Origin: Diplosphaera chodatii
Lineage: Eukaryota; Chlorophyta; Trebouxiophyceae; Prasiolales; Stichococcaceae
DNA: 64,000 bases
Reading direction: 5' to 3'
Assembly (NCBI GenBank): GCA_032358165.1
Contig: JAALGY010000023.1
Location: 1,922,001-1,986,000 of the forward strand
Under the pieces are notes generated by a model, which worked only from the letters and a program-made list of their open reading frames with translations, had not been told where the DNA came from and did not search any database. Shown here in pieces: positions 55,401 to 64,000 of this stretch; within the stretch, counting starts at the first letter, position 1; each line of letters begins with the position of its first letter. The translations under genes and the position numbers were made by a program.

Positions 55401-56900
55401 GCAGCCATGCAGCTGTCGTCGTACTTGGTTGATGACGATGCCTGCAGGATTGGAGTGGCAGACTTACATCAGCTGAATGACAGCAGCAAGAAGCGAGATG
55501 TGCCATTCAACCTGGCATGTGATGGATGCACAGTCAACAAACATGGACACACCAGACCTCCATACATCACAATGGTAACACATTGCTCACCAGCATCTCC
55601 AGCGAGCTCAAGCTGCAGCACGAAGACCTGAATATCAGTGTGTGTGTGGCAACGTAGTAATGGGCTCTGATGGGCGTGACAACAGCAGGACATGAGTCAC
55701 CTGGCTCAAGCCTTTCAGGAAGACGAGCGGTGCGCAGACGGCCACCACGGAAATGACCATGATCAGCCGCCCGCTTCCTGTGCATGGAAGACAAGAATCA
55801 CAGTTTGGCCGCTGAAGTCCACATGGGCAGTGGAAACAGCACAGGGCACCGTCATCATGTATCGGGTATCACTTGTGTGTTGCACGGACACTGATTGAAA
55901 GCATGACTTACCTTCAACAAACACTCCTGTGTAGTTGGGGTCGATGAACGTGACGCCGGCAGCCATGGACTCGCCGATCTGCTGTATGCCAGATATCAGC
56001 GTGCCGATCATTAAAATGACGAGCCCAACCTCAGTCAGAAATTTCCAGTACGCCCCTCCCACAGCCTGCAGCCACATGCGTCACACAACTTTACACATCA
56101 GACAGGCCATGTGTTGACGCTCTTCACTGACAGCCAGCACCGATGTGTGCGTGAAGCGGCAGCGCACTTCTGACAATGTCTCGTAGTCTTTTCTGCGGAC
56201 GGCATGGGCCTGCCACAGCAGGATGTCGTTGGTGTACACGTTGGCGAGGGCGATGATGATCATTAGGAGAGTAGCACAGACAATGCCCTGCATGAGTTGC
56301 GCACGACCAACTTGGCCAGGTGGACGCTCCCACATGCATGCTGTGATGCAGGAAAGTCGCCAGCTGACATCAAACGAGCCCTGTACCAAGGCACATGGAC
56401 TTACAGTGGCGCTGAACACTCCGGCGATCGGCAGCACCGCCTGCAAATGCGAACGGTTTGATCAGCTGGCTGCACACCGTGATGGGGTGCCGGGTCTGGG
56501 GCGTTTGCTGCATGTCACACGAGCGCAGGGCTGTGTACACCCACCCCGCCGTTGATGGCCAGGCACAGCACCGCCACGACGCAGCACATCAGCTTCAGCT
56601 CGGGCCCCGTGAAGCCCAGGAACCTGCGCGGCCGGGGGCGGCCGCGCCCCACCTCCAGGTCACCACCTGCAACGGCGTGAAATCAGATTCGTCAATTTCG
56701 GATGGATTCCAGAGTCGTAAAAGCCTGTGCACGGCTGCTCTTGCACGCGTGGAGCAAGACAGGAGGCACAATGCATGGCAGCTGCGGCGACCGCACGCAG
56801 AGCACTCTGTTGCTCAACGAAGGCAACCTATAGCTCAGGAGGGGTGTCTTTGTGACATCTCACAGTCCTGTGAGAGCGTTTGCTCACGCCCGATCGCCAT
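52447..56900 (-). CDS. Amino acid/auxin permease (AAAP) family membrane transporter
   Basis: The most likely start is ATG at 56900 (MAIGR), spliced to GDLEVGRGRPRPRRFLGF. At least ten hydrophobic segments are seen in order: LKLMCCVVAVLCLAINGG, VLPIAGVFSAT, IVCATLLMIIIALANVYTND then AVRRKDYETLSE, AVGGAYWKFLTEVGLVILMI with GTLISGIQQIGESMAAGVTF, RLIMVISVVAVCAPLVFLKG, QVLVIVVIVNAISH, EFEVVGFTTLTYVLVLVGTY, FFGASLIGIAAYDTR, KAQGALNIIYTLYL, VVLAFLIYGFSLGISLAIPG, VITVTGAVGSGLVCYFIPIV, FWTVVVRPALLLLCM and TRILFPLTVLGIGVFVA. A charged insert (GESEGSFDRKARIPSR; EEQPEIDEDDDAEPYFYPSW) lies late. The final exon joins to VATLVTINEA and stops at 52447. AAAP members move amino acids with H+ or Na+ across vacuolar or plasma membranes. 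Substrate unknown. Exons are short and many; a few limits are approximate. Confidence 0.85.
54321..54354. repeat. 10-base tandem repeat, about 3.4 copies
   Basis: AAAGTGCCAA, AATGTGCCAA and AAAGTGCCAA run in register from 54321 and are followed by AAAG. It lies in an intron of the transporter gene and is A-rich compared with its surroundings. Confidence 0.9.
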
Positions 56901-57478
56901 GGCAGGCCTTGACAGCCGGGGGTGCAGCCTGTTGTCTCAGTTGGACAGCATGGCACACACTGGCGGGTCAAAGACCGCACCCATTGTCATGGCGACGGCT
57001 GCAGTCTCTCAGTCGGTGCCTTTTCCACGGTTGTGATTGATGACGCCGGTGCCTGTGCGGCTTCGACGTGCGTGCACCTACGTGTTAGCCCTAAGGCTGG
57101 CTGTCGTAGTCCCGTGTTGGCTGACGCAGCATCTCACAGCGGTTTCCACATGTTGTCGCGCGACACTGATGTATCTGTCGTAGCTACGTGACTGTTGTGA
57201 CAGTGATGTCAGAACGCCGCGCGAGGTGACAGAACGCACCACCCCGCAGTCGATGATGTCAATGCCTCATCCAAGGATGTGGGTTCATCACACGCTACCC
57301 CAGAACCAGCCCTGCCTGTCCCCGTGCATTGTGCCTACTGCACTCGCAGGTACATTGCGCTTGTCCTGACAGCCGCCGCCACGCTAGCCGGTGGCGGACG
57401 TGCCTGCGCCCCAGTGTTTGCCAGCTAGGCACACCGCAGACTGTTATAATTGCTTCGCGTGCGGAAGTCTTCTACGAG
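56901..57478. promoter_or_regulatory. Divergent intergenic region, transporter / amine oxidase
   Basis: Nearly 580 bases separate two head-to-head starts. TACGTGAC (about 57184) and TGATGTCA-like (about 57205) motifs resemble ACGT-core bZIP sites, but neither is conclusive. No gene was supported. Confidence 0.4.
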
Positions 57479-60400
57479 ATGGACTTCAGCACACCATTCC
57501 ACTCCGTGTGCATCGTTGGCTGCGGGTTGTCCGGGTGCGGTCCAGCACGTAACATGTGTGCATTGTTGTGCTGGCCATGCTGATCATGTGCAACCACCAC
57601 AGCCATGCCTGTACAATGTGCGGGAAATGACAACGCAGGCTATACGCCGCCCGGTTGCTGCGGAAACAGTTTCCTGACCTGATCTGTCTGGAGGCGAATA
57701 ACCGGATTGGCGGGCGCGTGCAGCATGTACGCAGCCTGGCAGAAGCGTGGTCAAATGCATGATCCTTACATGCCTGAGCCTCTGTAGTGGGAGATCTGAT
57801 AGAATGTGCTTCTGAGTCTGCAGCTGAAGGACTTTGTGGCGTGGCCTGTGCAAGAGGGGCCCGAGTTCATACATGGGCTGAATGCGCCGCTCAGGGTGGG
57901 TTGGCCCTCAGCGCAGCTGCTGCACCATCCTGATGATGCCCCATGCTCCACCATGATGCAAGACTCCTTTGCTGCTAACATGGCGGCAGCCTGCGGCGGA
58001 TGTGAGTCTCACCCTCGCCGCTGCAGCTGTCTCCCACTGGCATGCAGAAGCTGGTAGAGGAAATGGGTATTGAGATGCGAGAGTACAGCTGGCCCGACAG
58101 ATGGTGGATCGGCAAGGTGGCCTGCAAGTTGCGACGTCCGACTGCATGCGAACCGACGGCTCTCGCATCTGTGCAAGTGTACGAGCACAGGTTACGCTTG
58201 TGCAAATTTGGTGAAGCCAGATTGTCGACAACACCTCATCAGCTGATGGGCAATACCGAGCTGCCTGCAGGAGGGGCGGATGCTGGAGGCGAACGATACA
58301 GATTATGAGATCGACCAGATGCACGAGCTCTTCAGCTCTATCTTCGATGAGGAGTACCCTCCAGAGGACCTGTCTGCAGCCGAGTGGCTCAAGCAGAAGG
58401 TTGGTGTGCCGGCTGCATGGCTTGTCAAGCAGTGTGTGGATGTCCCTGAGTTCAGGATATGGGTGTTATCTAGACCTCTGTGTCTCATAACAGGGTGCCA
58501 CGCCCAAGATGTTGGCTGCAGCTGACGCCTGCTATGCAAACGACTGGGGTGAGGACCGAGTTCTGTGCCTTGCGTGCTGGTCCGGGAAGCAAAACCCCAT
58601 CCATGGACAGTCCCTGAATAGATGCCTGTGGTATCCTGCTTGCAGGCTGCTCACTGCATCAGCTGGGCGTCAGGGAGCTCATCACCGAAGCTCGCCGCAC
58701 CGATGCAAGTCAGTAACACTGTGCAGCGGCAGCGTTGCTCCTGGACCTGCCGTGCATGCATGAAGCATACTCTGCACCGTCCCTTGCAGACGAATGGCGA
58801 GCAGCAAACAACTGCTGGCAGTCTCCTGCAGGCCACGCGCGTGTCAGCGGCGAGCCCTATGTGCTGCTTGACCGCTCGCTCGAAGAAGTTGTGGGCCACA
58901 TTGCAAAGGATCTGAATGGCAGGATCCGGCTGTCCTGGCCTGTTACAAAGGTGACCAGCTGCTCAAGCAGTATGATTACCGTTCCATGACCGCGCTCCTG
59001 TCATGGGACGGCCACCTCATGGTCAAGTTTGCCTCCCCTCGGCTTTAATGGAGCAACTTCAACGTGTGTTGATGCAGGTGGAGTATGGCAGCGGCGGGGC
59101 TGTGGTGGTTGGCCCAGATGGCGGGCGGATCCGCTGTCAGCATGTGCTGGTCACGGTGCCAATCACCTGCCTGGGCCGTGAGGACATCGCGTTCGTGCCG
59201 CCGCTCCCAATGCGAAAAAGGGTGCAACACGCAGTGTGACTCCTGGATTTGGCCAATTGCCCCAGGCAGTACCATGTCCAAACAGGCATCCAAGTACTGG
59301 CACTCTTGACAATGCAGATGGCTACGAAGCGTGTGCACATGTTCAATGCTGTGAAGGTGCTCATGGCATTCAGCAGGCCATTCTGGCCTGACAACTTTTT
59401 TGACGCTGTATGCACAGGTGACCGGTATCCTTACCATCTAGATGCTAGATGATGCTTCCTTGTGCTGCTCACTGTTGAGTGCCAGGTTGGCAGGAGTCAT
59501 CTGGGACTGAGGAGCCTTGCAATGGCTGCGCAGACTCTTTCGTTCCTGAAGTATGGGTGACAACTTATCCGCCCACGACGAAGGACGCCGAGCTGCTCAA
59601 ACTGCACCCGATGACAGCCTTCATGGCGGTGAGGATCTGCGATGTTTGTACTCGTCCAGTTTCATGGTAGAGCGACCACAGATGCTGCAGGCAGGATGTG
59701 CTGCGAGTCTTTCCTCTGTCAACACTGCACTGGTGGCAGCCAAACTGGTGGGCACTAGGGTGTTTGCATGCAACTAGGGAGTACCAGCGGATGTGGCCAG
59801 CAAGCTGCCGGAGCAGGAGGTGGTCTCCCGCACGCTTGCACAGCTCGATCGCATGTTTGGTGAGGCAGCGCCTCTGCGGCGGTGTTGCATGGATGCTGCA
59901 CAATGACGGCAGTCCGGCCGCGCCTGCCTGGAGATGCAGACTCACTGCTAACGCATGAACATGCACCTGATGCATGGTGCAGGTAGTGAGCAGACATCGA
60001 AGCCAGCTTCGGACGCCTTCGTGAAGGCCAAGGTGGTGGACTGGAGCCAGCGCCGGTATGCGCTGGGATGCTACAGCAGCCCGTCCCTTGGTGAGCCTGC
60101 CCTGTTTGTGCTGGGCTTGTTGACATCTGTGGGGCGTACCCTGAAGGCCGTCACTTGTTTTCCAACATCCTGCTTCTGCCGATGCTGTGTCAGGTGCTCT
60201 TGTCGGGGATCGAGAGGCCTTGTGCTCGCCTGTTGACCATACCATATTCTTTGCTGGGTGCGTCCCTGACACCATGTGATATAGCAACCAGACCCATCAC
60301 CAGTAGAAATTGTCCTCTCTCATCATATGATACCTAGCACTGGTGTTCAATCTTGTTGCCACTACACTGCAGGGAGGCAACCCACCCCGCAGTAAATCCA

Positions 60401-60487
60401 TGCATGCAGTTTGCACTTCAGACCGGGGAACATGCCGCAGCGCAGATCATAGATGCTGTTGCGCACTTGCGGCTAGCCCGGATGTGA
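57479..60487 (+). CDS. FAD-dependent amine oxidase family protein (polyamine oxidase-like)
   Basis: ATG at 57479. The first exons join to HSVCIVGCGLSG + LYAARLLRKQFPDL and ICLEANNRIGGRVQ, the Rossmann GxGxxG and the GGR motif that binds FAD. Later exons give DFVAWPVQEGPEFIHGLNAP, KLVEEMGIEMREYSWPDRWW, DYEIDQMHELFSSIFDEEYP and EDLSAAEWLKQK, PKMLAAADACYANDWG, QLGVRELITEAR, RVSGEPYVLLDRSLEEVVGH (about 58840-58900), IRCQHVLVTVPITCLGRED (about 59130-59190), VKVLMAFSRPFWPDNFFDAV, DSFVPEVWVTTYPP, SKLPEQEVVSRTLAQLDRMF, QRRYALGCYSSPSLG and the C-terminal FAD motif HTIFFAG + EATHPAVNPCMQFALQTGEH, then a helix to the stop at 60487. The order matches flavin amine oxidases that act on polyamines or similar amines. 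Which amine is oxidised cannot be told. Confidence 0.9.
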
Positions 60488-60852
60488 AGCAAACTGCATG
60501 TGGAGGGCCAATATGCCAATGTACTTGTGCTGTGTCAGGAGAACTAAATCAGCAGGCTCGTTTCTGTCGTCGTGCCGACCTTTCTGGGGCAGCCATCAAA
60601 GCCACAGGCAAATTCGCATGCTTGCATATGCCATGGCTGTAGCATTCTGCAATAGTCTATTGTACTTGACTAAGAGTTGTTGCTGATCTGATGAACCAGG
60701 TGATGCCCGATTCTATTGTCAGTTCTGGATCGCTTGTCTGATCAAGGGATATTGCCAAAATAAGATTTCATCTGTTGACCGAATGGAAACCACAGCTGCG
60801 CACACAGTAACACGAAAATTCATGCTCACAAGTCTCAAGAATGCAGGAGCTG
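60488..60852. other. Convergent intergenic region
   Basis: This is the 3' flank of the amine oxidase and HAD genes. Nothing recognisable. Confidence 0.45.
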
Positions 60853-62546
60853 CTATTCCCCAATGGGAGTGGCAGCCAGCTGATCCAGTACCCCCAGCAG
60901 TTCTGCTACATGCTGCACGGTGAATGTGGGCTGGGGTGCGCCGCGTGGCAGAGGCTTCCCTAACGGGTTGACCCATATGGTCGCGCCAAGCCCTGCATTG
61001 ACGCCGCCCTGGATGTCTGCTCCCAAGCTGTCCCCGATGTGCACTGCCTGCAGCAGGGCAAGCGGCAGCTTCGCATGAGCATCATAACATGCAGCTACGC
61101 ATCAGAGCCCAACGTAGCTGTGAGGCTGCCGTGGGCAGCTGATTGCCACGTGACAAGCGGACATACATTGAGCACACCATGCGCGCACCTCATGCGGCTG
61201 GCAGCCTGCGAGCTTGCAGGCCGCAAAGAATATGCTAGCCGCTGGCTTCTCAGCGCGGCCGGCTGCGATCTCCTCCCCACCGACCAGGATGTGCGTGAAG
61301 CTGGCTGCAGCGCCGCACGCAGCCAGCTTGCCGCGCTGAATATCGGGATGACCTGACGGTCAAGCCAAGCAAGGCAAGTCAGCACCCAGCATGTGTGCAG
61401 GGAGTACAATAAGCCGATGTCAACAGGTTCGGTGCAGCATCATCACCATTTGTGATGATGACCGCTTCAAGATTGCGGGCACGCACCGCCTGGAGAAGGT
61501 CCTACGTTCAGTGGCACTAGGCCTTGAAGTCACACAAGCATATGTCACAGTCGGCACAGCAGCTGCACAGGCAGTCCAGCACGTGGTGACATTGCCAAGG
61601 CGGCTTTGCAACCGCACCGTCACACGCTCGTCAAAGACAAAGCCGGTGCTCCGCTGCTGTGTGAAGTGCGCCTGCAGCCGCGCGCCGAGGCTGCTGTCCT
61701 GCACGCCACTGGCCTCCACCGCATCCTGCCACAATTTCGCCCGCCACTCCTCCACTGGCACCTGGGACAGTTGTGGAAGTTGTGGCAATTGTGGCGAGAG
61801 CTGCAGAGCAGTTGTCTAAGGATACACGAGACTGCCATAGCGTATGCTCGCTGCAGCGACCGTGCTGTTATGTCATTGCTAGCTCCGTGTGGTCAATAGC
61901 TCTATATGAGCGCAGCCCAGAAGCGCATGATGAGGCAGCACCTCGCAAGTTCAGGTGCAAGACAGAAGATGTACGGCCCGTAATACTTCTTCCTGCTGCA
62001 GTCTCAGCGCAGGGAAACCTGTGCGGGCTCATTGGTGTTGTGGGGAGCGTGCGGCTGATCGACTCGCCAGCCTCTGTGAGACTGGCGTGCCACACCGGTC
62101 AGGATCTGTCGAGCAGGTGGTTTGCACCGCTCGCCCTGCCGGCAGAGACGCACACCCCCGCTGCAGCTCACAGCATTCAATATGGTGCTGCTCTCTGAGG
62201 AGCAGACATGGACCTTATGCTGTGCGTCCCAGGGCGCTTTGCCGAAGGCTGCCTTCCATGCGGCGTGCACAGCGTCCCACTGCACATCTGGATGCGACTC
62301 TGCCAGAAGCGTCGCCACGTCCTGCAATGCTGTCGCGTCCGCCGCGGTTGTTGGCAGCAACGTGTCGTCAAGATCTGTGGCAATGGCAGGTGCAGGTGTT
62401 GAAGTCGAAGGGCCCTTCCTGCGGTCCATGCCGCCGGATAATGTGAACACTGCACTCAGCAGTGCGGCAGGGGACATGCCTAGGCGAACAACGTCAGCAG
62501 CGAGCTCACCAAAGAACACCGCCTTGATCTGGCCCTGCGGAGGCAT
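60853..62546 (-). CDS. HAD-superfamily phosphatase (N-acylneuraminate-9-phosphatase-like)
   Basis: ATG at 62546 gives MPPQGQIKAVFF joined across an intron to DLDDTLLPTTAADATALQ, i.e. the HAD motif I DxDxT with the nucleophilic Asp split from its strand by the intron. Then LAESHPDVQWDAVHAAWKAA, VPVEEWRAKLWQDAVEASGV (about 61700-61770), VTVRLQSRLG, a strand-turn segment near NLEAVIITNGDD (about 61445-61480, motif II region), HPDIQRGKLAACGAAASFTH with ILVGGEEIAAGREKPAASIF (motif III Lys, about 61210-61350), and HIGDSLGADIQGGVNAGLGA (motif IV GDSxxxD, about 60990-61045), ending LLGVLDQLAATPIGE. The cap and motif order fit NANP/haloacid-dehalogenase-like phosphatases, but the substrate is unknown. 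Motifs appear intact. It is head-to-head with the gene at the right edge. Confidence 0.87.
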
Positions 62547-63889
62547 GCAGCGACTTCGTATGACGCTTGCGCACCAAGCTGTGCTGCCGCAGCAGTGGCC
62601 CACAGCGCCCGTGGCTTGGCAGGGCGCAAGTGGTCACCTGCTGAATGACGTCCAGAGAAGCTGAAACGAAAGTAGCGTGTAAAGAGCAGCGGAAAATGCA
62701 ATCTTGCACGTCCTAAATGAGTGCGGGGGAGCTTCATGATGCTAGGGCAAGGGTGCTGAGCATGCTGTGCTGTCCAACTCGGTTCTCGGAAGTGGAACGC
62801 GCAATGCTGCGCATTGTGACTTTGAGCAACATGCTGCAAGGTGCACTTAGGTCGATGTGCTAACCGATGGTCTGCAAGCAGACAAACCTTGAAAGCTGAC
62901 AGGTTTTCAGTTCCAATCTTCCTCGTCAGCATGCTGTGCCAAAGAACTTCAGTTGTGCAGCACCCTCGCACATCAAGCGCTGCACAGAGACGGCATCATG
63001 TTCCTAGCGTTGCGTGTCACGCCACGAGGCGACGCTCAGGCATCAGCAGGGTGGACCCCAGCCACGCCTTGGGCAGCAGGCAGGAGCGCGAGCTTCCCGA
63101 TGGTCAGGGGGTCATGCTCGATCAAGCATGTACAAGCCAGGACATCGTATACGGCCAGACCAGCAGACAGCTGCCCAACGGGCAGGGCTGCATCGTGGAT
63201 GCGGGAAAGTTCGTGATTACACGGCCACGGCGGAGGTCAAATTACGGTCTAGTGCCCAGCCCAGGTCAGCTGCTGACCAAGACTGCAGACTTGGTCAAGA
63301 TAGATGCCTGAAACGATTGATAAAGCCCCGTTTGCATACTAGCACCGATTGGTGTCATATCCGCAGGTGCTCAGATGCAACAGTTTGCGAGCAGGCCCAA
63401 GCATCAGAACCTAAGCCTCGCACTGTCAGCCATGCAAACGCAGAATGGCATGGTCCCCTTCCTCAGTGGTCAGATAGCCGCTGGGGCAGTTGTGATCGAC
63501 ACCTGGGCTGAGGATGTCACGGATGTCAGCAATGACACTGCAGCTGCAGCATGCCTTGGCATAGTGCCATATGAGACGCAGGGCGATGAGTGTGAGCAGA
63601 CAGATCCACAGGAGGTACTTCTCAGCAATCACAACATTCGGATGCAGCCTGCCTGCTTGCACAACAGGCAAACTGATGCTTTGCAAGTGACACTGCAACA
63701 CAGCATTCTGGCACGGTCTGACAGATGCTTGACGCTTCTGCAGCAAGCCGAGTGGATCATCGAGACCAGCAGTAGCAACCCACGGCGAACACAGAAGGTC
63801 AAGGTGGGCATGGCATGCTGCTTCTGGCGTGTCGAATGATGATGAGAGTGGCCGTTGATTGAGTGTGATCACACCCACTGACCATGCAG
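62547..63889. other. Region upstream of the DNL zinc-finger exon; probably holds its 5' exons
   Basis: The gene at the right edge has a splice acceptor at 63889, so earlier exons must lie to the left, probably here. Candidate plus-strand frames are 62990-63311 (with LPDGQG and LPNGQG) and 63375-63839 (GMVPFLSGQIAAGAVVIDTW). Neither could be assigned. A minus-strand frame at 63426-63878 contains a hydrophobic run LLWICLLTLIALRLI, so the opposite reading is also open. Confidence 0.4.
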
Positions 63890-64000
63890 TTCACCTGCAA
63901 CCTGTGCGGCTGCACTACGATCTCCCCCGTGAACCCCCATGCCTTTCACAGTGGTTCCATTTTCGCCCGCTGTGGCAATGCCGAGTGCAGTGTCATCCAT
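63890..64000 (+). CDS. DNL-type zinc-finger protein (HEP/Zr family), partial exon cut by window end
   Basis: After an acceptor CATGCAG at 63889 the frame reads FTCNLCGCTTISPVNPHAFH and SGSIFARCGNAECSVIH up to the window edge. The CxxC, NPHAF and FARCG..C pattern is the first half of the DNL zinc finger, which in full continues to a Lys-Leu-x-Asp-Asn-Leu segment. In mitochondria and plastids these proteins keep Hsp70 chaperones soluble. An extra residue (CGNAEC rather than CGxC) is seen at the second Cys pair. The NPHAF wording is closer to the plastid type. Upstream exons are not resolved; ATG at 63884 is in frame but is more likely part of the acceptor. Confidence 0.75.

Overview
This looks like nuclear DNA from a eukaryotic green alga, probably a chlorophyte close to Trebouxiophyceae. 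That is an inference from several things. The sequence is moderately GC-rich. Genes are split into many short exons by introns of roughly 100-200 bases with GT(G/A) donors and TGCAG-type acceptors. The protein set mixes plant-like plastid proteins (ABC1 kinase, a DNL zinc finger of plastid type, an SnRK2-like kinase) with families lost or rare in land plants (BTB-Kelch, EEF2KMT/FAM86-type methyltransferase, tyrosine recombinase). There is no bacterial operon structure, and no rRNA, tRNA or CRISPR array was recognised. Where I could trace reading frame and phase across splice junctions I did so; other exon limits are approximate.

Layout, left to right (+ or - is the strand). ABC1 atypical kinase (-, cut by the window start); ERG28-like sterol scaffold (+); large unidentified protein (-); eIF4E (-, no intron); unidentified protein with a C-terminal membrane segment (-); LAS1 ribosome-biogenesis protein (+); EEF2KMT-type lysine methyltransferase (-); CRAL-TRIO/Sec14 lipid-transfer protein (-, no intron); BTB-BACK-Kelch adaptor (+); disordered unidentified protein (-); two head-to-head paralogous short-chain dehydrogenases (- and +); histidine-phosphatase-fold protein without its catalytic histidines (-); tyrosine recombinase (+); cyclic-nucleotide-type K+ channel (-); SnRK2-like kinase (-); Sir2 deacylase (-); SAPS-domain PP6 regulatory subunit (+); AAAP amino-acid transporter (-); FAD amine oxidase (+); HAD phosphatase (-); start of a DNL zinc-finger exon (+).

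Most genes are housekeeping genes with no shared pathway. Neighbours often sit on opposite strands, giving many head-to-head promoters and one very tight tail-to-tail pair (LAS1/EEF2KMT, stop codons 37 bases apart).

The items most worth follow-up are: the intron-rich tyrosine recombinase with a full catalytic set at about 33,000-35,380; the SDR pair whose catalytic Tyr and Lys are split by a conserved intron, with a 16-base microexon in one copy; a duplicated 3' splice site in the methyltransferase gene whose upstream copy would give an immediate stop; and several perfect inverted repeats in intergenic or intronic DNA.
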